From positions 1-27,187 of the IMG/VR virus record IMGVR_UViG_3300030102_003605: a DNA stretch of 27,187 nt. One strand, written 5' to 3'. Numbering within the stretch: position 1 is the first letter of the stretch; each line of letters opens with the position of its first letter. The notes under the pieces are model-generated. The model was given only the letters and a program-made list of their open reading frames with translations. It did not search any database and was not told where the DNA came from. The stretch is from a virus. Positions 21,691-27,187 of the stretch are shown one piece after another. Made by a program: the position numbers and the translations under genes.

Positions 21691-21804
21691 TCACAGCCCC
21701 ACTTTCATGATACAATCGTAGCACCGCTCTCTCTTAGGGTCCCAGACCAAGTTCCGTCTCTTCTTGCAAATCTTACATTGTTGTCCTCTGTATGGGTTAG
21801 CCAT
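21691..21804 (-). CDS. 37-aa zinc-knuckle protein
   Basis: Mini-gene read from ATG 21804, which follows the stop of the preceding gene with no gap (TGAATG). C10-K-I-C13 and C28-Y-D-C31 are separated by a basic stretch (KKRRNLVWDPKRER). It ends 11 nt before promoter copy C. One of the smallest genes here; the clean Cys4 pattern supports it. Function unknown. Confidence 0.7.
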   Translation of the reverse strand: MANPYRGQQCKICKKRRNLVWDPKRERCYDCIMKVGL

Positions 21805-22092
21805 TCACAAACCCCCATTCTTCCATTGTGGGAACTTCTTCACTAGTTTGGCGAAGTGTCCTCTCTTGCCCACGTTGGGACAATGAAATGAGTCAGAGAG
21901 ATGCTTCTTCCCATACATGCTTCGCTGGGTCATGACGTTCCTCTTCACATCCATCTTCGCACCACATGCTCTACAGTACGCCTCGTCAACAGTGCCGGGG
22001 TCTACATGCAGGCAACTAATTCCCTTATGGTACGACTTGGGCTCGTAGGGCTTACGCTCCACTTCAAAGTCTCTAGGCCAAACCTTTCCCAT
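21805..22092 (-). CDS. Small Cys-containing protein
   Basis: A 95-aa protein. ATG 22092 follows the TAA of the previous gene directly, with GGGGGAGGAAGAG upstream; a longer frame would overlap that gene. C40/C43 (YCRACGAK) and C71 with H70 (FHCPN) form a likely zinc site, with C27 and H29 (SCLHVD) also available. The pattern CRxCG then KRN and later HCPN recalls phage proteins of unknown function. Basic C-terminus. Confidence 0.65.
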   Translation of the reverse strand: MGKVWPRDFEVERKPYEPKSYHKGISCLHVDPGTVDEAYCRACGAKMDVKRNVMTQRSMYGKKHLSDSFHCPNVGKRGHFAKLVKKFPQWKNGGL

Positions 22093-22094
22093 GA

Positions 22095-22808
22095 TTACTC
22101 TTCCTCCCCCAGCATGGACACTACCTCGCAGTATGTCCCATACATCCAAGGTGGTACCTTCTCTCCTGTCTCAGGGTCAGTCGTGCCAATGAGTCTGGCA
22201 TTACTGCCCTCGTCTATGGCGCGTATCATCTCGCCCCTGTCCATTGCCTTGAGCAACTCCCCTTTGTTGTTCATGTACTGCATGAATCTGTCATCACCCA
22301 TGAGCAGGTGGTAGTCATCAGGGTCGATTGACAGCACTTCCTCTGTGTTCGGATTGAGGAGTGGATACTCCCACACCTCTACAGTTGTAGTGTCGCCGTT
22401 GTCCAAGAGTACCTCGGTATCTTGAGCGAATCTAGGATACACCGCATCCAAGTTCATGTCAATCAGCAGTGTCCCATCCTTGTCTGCCCAGCCTTGAGCA
22501 ATCCTCCGCTTCATGTCCAATTCCTGCATCTGCGCTTCCATTGGATTGTTCGGCTCAGGCACAATCTCTACCTCGCCATCCTCTATGGTGTACCCCAAGT
22601 CCCATGCAACCGTCTTCATCCTGTCATGATTGCTCCTGCAACCCTCAGTGTCTACCATTCGTAGGAGAGACAGTGTCTTGTCTTCCTTCTTCTGATAGGT
22701 GACGCCTGCATTCTCGGGCATCCATATAGCACCTATCGCCATCGTAGCGAAGTGCTCCTTCATCCATCTTCTTAGTCCTTCATCTGGTTTCCATTCTTCT
22801 TCATTCAT
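22095..22808 (-). CDS. Hypothetical acidic protein, 237 aa
   Basis: ATG 22808 has GGAG 9 nt upstream; ATG 22817 is an alternative. Both overlap the upstream gene. A helical N-terminus is followed by an acidic protein with several short beta-like segments (TLLIDMNLDAVYPRFAQDTEVLL, TTTVEVWEYPLL). One early cysteine, no metal motif, no membrane segment. Ends LGEEE, encoding the SD of the next gene. No family recognised. Confidence 0.7.
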   Translation of the reverse strand: MNEEEWKPDEGLRRWMKEHFATMAIGAIWMPENAGVTYQKKEDKTLSLLRMVDTEGCRSNHDRMKTVAWDLGYTIEDGEVEIVPEPNNPMEAQMQELDMKRRIAQGWADKDGTLLIDMNLDAVYPRFAQDTEVLLDNGDTTTVEVWEYPLLNPNTEEVLSIDPDDYHLLMGDDRFMQYMNNKGELLKAMDRGEMIRAIDEGSNARLIGTTDPETGEKVPPWMYGTYCEVVSMLGEEE

Positions 22809-23097
22809 TTTGTTCATCTCCTTGTTCTATCCTTCTTAGGAATGTATTACTGTTCTTGCACATCATTATCTCACCATTGTCTGTCAACAAACAAGCACAA
22901 CCTTGGCATTCTACTGTACTGTCACGGGGGCAGTACCTACCCCTCGCATCGAACGACGCATATAGAATCTTGCACTCAAGATTTCCATCGTTGAAGTGAA
23001 ACTTGATACTAGCACCGACAATGTCCGCTATCTTGTTGTTGCCCATTGGGATGAAACCATTCTCATCCATCTCATTCACAGAGAACTCGTGCTTCAT
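22801..23097 (-). CDS. Cys-rich small protein
   Basis: A 98-aa protein with six cysteines in the second half: C42, C56, C64, C67, C69 and C80 (YCPRDSTVECQGCACLL...MMC), enough for a zinc or possibly an Fe-S site. N-terminus acidic. Overlaps the 664-aa gene stop by ATGA and the 237-aa gene start by 8 nt. Function unknown. Confidence 0.7.
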   Translation of the reverse strand: MKHEFSVNEMDENGFIPMGNNKIADIVGASIKFHFNDGNLECKILYASFDARGRYCPRDSTVECQGCACLLTDNGEIMMCKNSNTFLRRIEQGDEQNE

Positions 23098-25088
23098 GCT
23101 AGAGCCCCCTTCCTGTAGTCACGTTCCCATATCGACACGACGTTGAATCCCATCTCATTGAGTATCCTCTCCTTCTCCATCTGCGACTCGTACAACTCTT
23201 GGGCCGTCACATCACTGTGTGGATGTGGTGTTGCATCAGGTGCAAAGCACTCAGGATTGCCATGCCAGACATCACCGTTGAACTCGTACGCTGTGTTGGT
23301 CTCCTCACAGTACCCATCGAGCAGGTAGTACCTACCACTGCCCAACTCGACTCTCAGTTCACCCCCGTTCTCCGCATGTTGAATGTCGATGTTATCTTCC
23401 TTGGATATCTTGTTCAGCCAGTTGATGGCCATCCTCGAGTAATTGCTCGGCTCCCTGCCTAGGGAGTAGGTCACATCAGGTGGCACCTTGCCAGTCCAGT
23501 GCCCTCTCCTCTCCTTGATGATGCTGTACCTGCTCTTGTCATCAGGACCCACTGGGTCATAGATGGCGTACTTGTCGTAATCCTTGATGTAGAACCTGCA
23601 CAGGTGTGGCCTGACATACCTCGCAGCAGTGTTGCCCTTGCGCTTCTTACCACCGGGGTAGACGTACTGCACCCTGTCAGTGCCCCACACCAACTTCCTC
23701 TCCACTCTCATCTTAGGCACTCTGTTTCTCAATGCCTTCCTCACAGTCTTGGGGTCGATGCCTGTAGATACCTTGACGGTCTTCAACGAGCCTCTCATCT
23801 CAGGTGAGTTGAGAGCGCATATCAGTTTGGTAGCCAACTCCAGTTGACCCGGTAGTTCGTAGTCGTACTTCGTAGTCCCATCAGTCGGGTCAAGGTACAT
23901 GCCTACTGACTCCGCTGTGAGATAGTTCTCGAAGTCACGGGCGGCTCCTTCGAGTCGAGAATGCTCGAGCCCCATGGTCTCAAACACCTCTCTGAACTCA
24001 GCCTTCTTCCTTACCCTCTCTCTCGTCTTGCCGAACTTGAACATCTTCTGTATCTCCTTGGTTGTGATTCTGTCTGGTAGCGCAACCACATCCATGGTCT
24101 TCACGCTAGTGCCCAGTACTCCCCCTTGTGATGCATTGCCGATGGGCTCGTGAGCCATGCACAGCATGTCGTTCTCAACCCATAGGCTCAACGCAATCTC
24201 ATCGTCGTACTTGTCTAGGTGCTTGAATAGGAATCTAGTGCCCTTCTCCAAGTAGGACGACGCAAGGAACAACTCCTTCGGTATGGATAGTTGCGCATTG
24301 CTCACCCTCGATAGTATTGACTTCCTGACCTCTATCGTCTCTAACTTCTCCTTGAAGCGTTTGAATCTCCTACCTAGATGCATCAGGAACAACTGTGATG
24401 TCTGTGGTGAGTACAGTGTGCCGAAGTGATTGTCATACCGCGGCATGTTTGCCTCAGCATGGCTCAGTACTACTCTCCTTTGGGCTTCCGACGTCAGTGT
24501 CATCGCTCCATAGCCTTCGATGAGCCCCTCGGGTGTGACTCTGCAAAGTCCGAACATGCCACTGGATTGCAGTACCAACCATGCGGGAGCCTTGTTGTTC
24601 ATGACGCCGACTGTTTTGAGAGGCTCTCCATTCTCCTCTAGTGCCAAGGACAACGAGTCATCCAACATGTTGGTTTGCATCACGAAGGCACTTTGTGCCA
24701 CATCGACTATGAAGTCATCATGACTCACGATGTCACCATGTGCTGATTCGATTGCTTTGAAGAAGGAGTCTATGTGTATGTACACCGTCGTCGTATCGAA
24801 CTCTCTGTGATACTCATTAATCTCACTAGCGTTAGTACCCCACTGCCTTATGACTTCGCTATCGATAATCATACCAGTCAGGTCAAGCATGGGTGACTCT
24901 CTCAGATGCGAGTAGGCCACATAGTCACAACCAGTCTTGGCTATGAACGACTTCAGGTTCATCCTCGACGTGTGGTTCTCAGCGAACAAAGTATCAGTGG
25001 GATACATGTAGGCATCAATAGCATCGATGTTGCTCTTCAACAGACGCCTGTAGTCCTCTGGGAGTCGTACTTGTCGTGCGATTATCAT
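23094..25088 (-). CDS. Large protein with C-terminal Vsr/PD-(D/E)XK-like nuclease domain
   Basis: A 664-aa protein, the largest of the accessory region. About residues 580-660 form a recognisable restriction-endonuclease-like domain: YYLLDGYCEETNTAYEFNG (D591, E602), DVWHGNPECF (W608-H609-G610), then MEKERILNEMGFNVVSIWE (K639, E655). This layout, with WHG and a terminal IWE, is typical of Vsr-like endonuclease domains in viral and mobile-element proteins. The first ~570 residues are unrecognised: mixed alpha/beta with basic stretches (RKALRNRVPKMRVERK, GGKKRKG) that could bind DNA. It may be a single DNA-processing enzyme with an unknown N-terminal activity. Starts at ATG 25088, joined by ATGA to the 38-aa gene. 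Confidence 0.75.
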   Translation of the reverse strand: MIIARQVRLPEDYRRLLKSNIDAIDAYMYPTDTLFAENHTSRMNLKSFIAKTGCDYVAYSHLRESPMLDLTGMIIDSEVIRQWGTNASEINEYHREFDTTTVYIHIDSFFKAIESAHGDIVSHDDFIVDVAQSAFVMQTNMLDDSLSLALEENGEPLKTVGVMNNKAPAWLVLQSSGMFGLCRVTPEGLIEGYGAMTLTSEAQRRVVLSHAEANMPRYDNHFGTLYSPQTSQLFLMHLGRRFKRFKEKLETIEVRKSILSRVSNAQLSIPKELFLASSYLEKGTRFLFKHLDKYDDEIALSLWVENDMLCMAHEPIGNASQGGVLGTSVKTMDVVALPDRITTKEIQKMFKFGKTRERVRKKAEFREVFETMGLEHSRLEGAARDFENYLTAESVGMYLDPTDGTTKYDYELPGQLELATKLICALNSPEMRGSLKTVKVSTGIDPKTVRKALRNRVPKMRVERKLVWGTDRVQYVYPGGKKRKGNTAARYVRPHLCRFYIKDYDKYAIYDPVGPDDKSRYSIIKERRGHWTGKVPPDVTYSLGREPSNYSRMAINWLNKISKEDNIDIQHAENGGELRVELGSGRYYLLDGYCEETNTAYEFNGDVWHGNPECFAPDATPHPHSDVTAQELYESQMEKERILNEMGFNVVSIWERDYRKGALA

Positions 25089-25201
25089 TCAATCATCTCA
25101 CTAGCAATCATGCCAATCAGCATCTTGTTCTGCATCTCCAGCAGTTCGATTATCCTGTCCAGTTTTCTCTCGACTGCTCTCTCATGCCTCTCGTACGCCA
25201 T
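25085..25201 (-). CDS. 38-aa coiled-coil peptide
   Basis: Read from ATG 25201, which follows the preceding stop directly (TGAATG) with GGAGG just upstream, and ends with ATGA at the start of the 664-aa gene. The sequence (ERAVERKLDRIIELLEMQNK) is one amphipathic helix with heptad leucines/isoleucines and a Met-rich hydrophobic tail. Possibly an oligomerisation partner or a short membrane-associating peptide. No family. Confidence 0.6.
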   Translation of the reverse strand: MAYERHERAVERKLDRIIELLEMQNKMLIGMIASEMIE

Positions 25202-25516
25202 TCACTCTTCCTCCGTGAGTCTGTCCTCTAGTTCCATAAGTTCCTTCTCCTTCGCTGTTATTTGCTTCTCTAGGTCTTCATGGGCACTCCATATACACGC
25301 TCGACCATATGTCTGTAGGTCTAGGCCGAACTCACGAGAGACTTCTTCAACATCGTCTTGATGGAAAGCGGCCTCTTGCAGTTTGTTCTTACATTGACGC
25401 ATATATGTTAGGTATGCATCCATCTCTCTGAAAGGCGCCCATCTCTTCACCTTTCTTTCTTGTGCCTCGTACTCTTTCAGTCTCTCCAATTTCTCTTCTA
25501 TCTCTGCTTCGTTCAT
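25202..25516 (-). CDS. Coiled-coil protein, 104 aa
   Basis: Highly charged and helical at both ends (IEEKLERLKEYEAQERKVKRW; DLEKQITAKEKELMELEDRL) with a middle segment containing two Cys (RQCKNKL, GRACIW). ATG 25516 has GGAGG 7 nt upstream and overlaps the preceding stop (ATGA). Function unknown; probably structural or adaptor. Confidence 0.7.
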   Translation of the reverse strand: MNEAEIEEKLERLKEYEAQERKVKRWAPFREMDAYLTYMRQCKNKLQEAAFHQDDVEEVSREFGLDLQTYGRACIWSAHEDLEKQITAKEKELMELEDRLTEEE

Positions 25517-25908
25517 TCCTCTTCCTCCTCACTGGCGAAGGGCATGCCCTCCTTCTTCTCAATCAAGTTGGATGCCCTCGCCCACTTGAGCAGGGATGAC
25601 ACACCGCTTGACAGCGGGTGCATGTCCAACACCGCACCACCTGAATGGTTGCATGGCGAGCCGGGTATGAACATCTGACAAACTTGGTTGTCGTACTCAT
25701 AGATAGTGAACGGCGTGTACAGTAGTTCCTGACTCGCCGCTGACTTGAGCACTGGTTCCTGCTCCCTCAGCCACATACTCACATTCATGTCTGTGCGTAT
25801 CTTCACACAGTGGCCGTAGCCCCTGTTGTCCTCGACGTCTGAGACGCCTTGGATGTGCATTCTTCCTTCATCATAATCACATTTCACTTGCATTCTTGTT
25901 TCCATCAT
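25513..25908 (-). CDS. Hypothetical protein, 131 aa
   Basis: ATG 25908 overlaps the phosphatase stop (ATGA) with GGAG 8 nt before it; a second ATG follows immediately. Four cysteines and several histidines are dispersed (VKCDYDEG, GHCVKIR, NQVCQMF, SPCNHSGG), not a clean zinc motif. The beta-like middle (LLYTPFTIYEYDNQVCQMF) and acidic tail (SEEEEE, encoding an SD) are notable. No family recognised. Confidence 0.65.
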   Translation of the reverse strand: MMETRMQVKCDYDEGRMHIQGVSDVEDNRGYGHCVKIRTDMNVSMWLREQEPVLKSAASQELLYTPFTIYEYDNQVCQMFIPGSPCNHSGGAVLDMHPLSSGVSSLLKWARASNLIEKKEGMPFASEEEEE

Positions 25909-27047
25909 TCTTCACTCTCCTTCTTTCTATTCCCTTTTATAGTCAAGGTTTCACTCGCAGTACCCTCACGGTACGATTTTACATCTCTCTTCCATATGTC
26001 GCTCCAGAGCATCACTTCCATCTCCCCCTCATCGAACTCAAGGAACGCTGGGTGATACCATCGCCCATTGACCTTGACTCTCAAGTCGTCGTTAATCTCC
26101 AGTTCAGCGAACGTGGCCATCGCCAACTTGGATGTCTGCACATCGTGCATCTCCAATGGATGGAACTTCTCCCCCATCACTGCACAGAACTGGTCGCGGA
26201 AGTCATTGATGTCACCATCAACTCTAGTCCAATCACCCTCGGGATAGGGGTCATGGCCTTCCGGCATCCATACAGTCTGGTCATCCTTCAAGCACAGCAT
26301 GGCCTTCCATCCCTTCTGTATCTCACCGAAGTGCTTCTTAGGAGCAAACTCACTCAGTGTCTGTTGCCCCTTCTTGCCCTTCTTGCCCTTCCTCGGCTGC
26401 CCTCGCCCACTTGAGTTCTTCTTGGGCTTGGGCTTCTCCAATGCCTTGGCAATCTCATCATCGCTGACTTGGAAGTTGTCCCATGCCGAGTCGAAGCCAC
26501 GACTCACGATGACGGACTCACCCTCAGGCAAGTCACACACCTCAGCGATGTACTTCTGCTGGGACTTGGACTCGACGCAGTGCTCGCACATCCTCCTCCT
26601 AACCTCCATGATAAGGTCAGCAGTGTCGGACCAACTCCTCCTGTCCTCAGGTGTCAGGTAGTGCAACAGTATGGCCAACTGTACACCAGTCCTACCATGA
26701 CCGCCCATGCACTGGCATGAGACTGTCTTGATGCCCTTCTCCCTGATGTCATCAACGAGAGCCAGCCAGAACTCCTTGCCCAAGTTGTTGGGTATGCTGA
26801 AGTCAGGCCAGTCAATCTCGATGAGTATGGGTACCTGCTGGGCGATGAACGCATTGGAGCATTTCCAACCATCAGGTATGATGTCGTTGTAGTGCACCGA
26901 GCGCATCACGCCTCTCGGTCCCAGTGCCAAGTCAGGCACTTCGGCCATGGTATGCCAGCCGCCGTCTCTGTTAGTGCCACCGCCGTAGACGGTCACACCT
27001 TGCTCTTCAATCACTGTTATATTTCCTGTATGACAATTTCCTTTCAT
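25905..27047 (-). CDS. Cysteine phosphatase (PTP/DSP-like) with basic linker, PIP-like motif and unknown C-terminal domain
   Basis: A 380-aa protein starting at ATG 27047 (GGAGG 7 nt upstream, ATGA overlap); an upstream in-frame ATG would overlap the previous gene. Phosphatase features: general-acid loop DWPDFSIP (D82) and P-loop SCQCMGGHGRTG, with the C-x5-R signature at C113 and R119 followed by TG. These are hallmarks of protein tyrosine/dual-specificity phosphatases, a superfamily that also includes RNA 5'-triphosphatases. About residues 205-227 form a Lys/Gly-rich linker (RKGKKGKKG), then QQTLSEFA (228-235), which fits a clamp-binding motif. The last ~145 residues are an unrecognised mixed domain ending in the promoter-coded tail. 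Substrate, protein or nucleic acid, cannot be told from sequence. Confidence 0.8.
   Translation of the reverse strand: MKGNCHTGNITVIEEQGVTVYGGGTNRDGGWHTMAEVPDLALGPRGVMRSVHYNDIIPDGWKCSNAFIAQQVPILIEIDWPDFSIPNNLGKEFWLALVDDIREKGIKTVSCQCMGGHGRTGVQLAILLHYLTPEDRRSWSDTADLIMEVRRRMCEHCVESKSQQKYIAEVCDLPEGESVIVSRGFDSAWDNFQVSDDEIAKALEKPKPKKNSSGRGQPRKGKKGKKGQQTLSEFAPKKHFGEIQKGWKAMLCLKDDQTVWMPEGHDPYPEGDWTRVDGDINDFRDQFCAVMGEKFHPLEMHDVQTSKLAMATFAELEINDDLRVKVNGRWYHPAFLEFDEGEMEVMLWSDIWKRDVKSYREGTASETLTIKGNRKKESEE
25927..25945 (-). promoter_or_regulatory. Shared promoter element, copy D, inside a coding region
   Basis: The same 19-nt core, but here it lies within the last codons of the phosphatase gene and is translated as LTIKGNR. 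TATAAAA begins at 25941, 33 nt before ATG 25908. It can drive the 131-aa gene and the genes down to 21691. The retention of the sequence inside a gene suggests selection for the DNA element. Confidence 0.7.
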
Positions 27048-27187
27048 TCCTCTTCCTCCTTTGATATTGCGATAATCGCATCTGTCCAATCCTTGTTGTC
27101 CCCCATCTGGTTCTTCACGAACTTAGTCAGGAGCCCACTCAGCATTGGATACATTGGGTCTTTCATCTTCAATCCATGCCACGCCTC
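27044..27187 (-). CDS. C-terminal fragment of an unidentified gene, cut by the window edge
   Basis: The frame is open from the right end of the window and gives 47 residues, ending in ISKEEEE with a stop that overlaps the phosphatase ATG (ATGA). The Glu run is encoded by GGAGGAAGAGGAA, which contains the SD for the phosphatase gene. The visible part is helical (MLSGLLTKFVKNQM). Too little to identify. Confidence 0.65.
   Translation of the reverse strand, partial: EAWHGLKMKDPMYPMLSGLLTKFVKNQMGDNKDWTDAIIAISKEEEE

Noticed and set aside
24906-25361. Long + strand open frame opposite the 664-aa gene
   Set aside because: Ser-rich translation with no motif, lying across the ends of several well-supported - strand genes; a shadow of their codon use.

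Overview
The window looks like part of the genome of a tailed DNA virus that infects an archaeon. Virion-type genes (a tail fibre with a jelly-roll-like C-terminal half and a tail-assembly-chaperone-like protein) sit next to a replication set of archaeal character: family B DNA polymerase, sliding clamp, RFC-type clamp loader, archaeo-eukaryotic primase, XPF/ERCC4 nuclease, a RecA/Sak4-like ATPase and a group II chaperonin (thermosome). TATA boxes on the coding strand support an archaeal host. From memory this combination best matches the magroviruses, tailed viruses of marine Euryarchaeota (Marine Group II / Poseidoniales). No database search was done, so that assignment is inference. No rRNA, tRNA, insertion sequence, CRISPR array, integrase or attachment site was seen.

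Layout: 1-1439 (+ strand) holds the end of the structural region. 1440-5957 (- strand) runs from a P-loop helicase-like ATPase through a small zinc protein, a DEDD exonuclease and the thermosome to a zinc-ribbon protein and very small ORFs; its promoter lies at about 5981-5996. 6009-16712 (- strand) is the main replication operon, in transcription order: clamp loader, 50-aa protein, 441-aa possible ssDNA-binding protein, coiled-coil protein, Sak4-like ATPase, 79-aa protein, clamp, PolB, MazG-like enzyme, 41-aa zinc ribbon, Cas4-like nuclease, 99-aa protein, primase, zinc protein, ERCC4 nuclease. 16743-18453 holds two unrecognised genes. One lone + strand gene (18536-19399) interrupts the - strand array. 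19341-27187 (- strand) is an accessory region of mostly short unknown genes with a four-unit zinc-ribbon protein, a PC4-like protein, a 664-aa protein with a C-terminal nuclease fold and a cysteine phosphatase.

Genes are packed with 1-4 nt start/stop overlaps and Shine-Dalgarno (SD) sequences lying inside the end of the gene before. Seven small genes were found by translating gaps between the larger ones by eye (1440-1583, 1660-1746, 4390-4569, 9281-9406, 15616-15768, 21691-21804, 25085-25201), plus a gene fragment at 27044-27187. A 19-nt promoter-like element containing a TATA box occurs exactly four times. In three copies it lies 29 nt before a start codon, and it divides the right half into transcription units.

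Taken together, the genes make a largely self-sufficient replisome (primase, polymerase, clamp, clamp loader, candidate helicase and ssDNA-binding protein, recombinase, several nucleases) supported by a chaperonin, a nucleotide-pool enzyme and many small zinc proteins. The points most worth a second look are the shared promoter element, the one-chain PriS/PriL-like primase, the altered PolB active-site motif, the phosphatase with a possible clamp-binding motif, and the number of mini zinc proteins.
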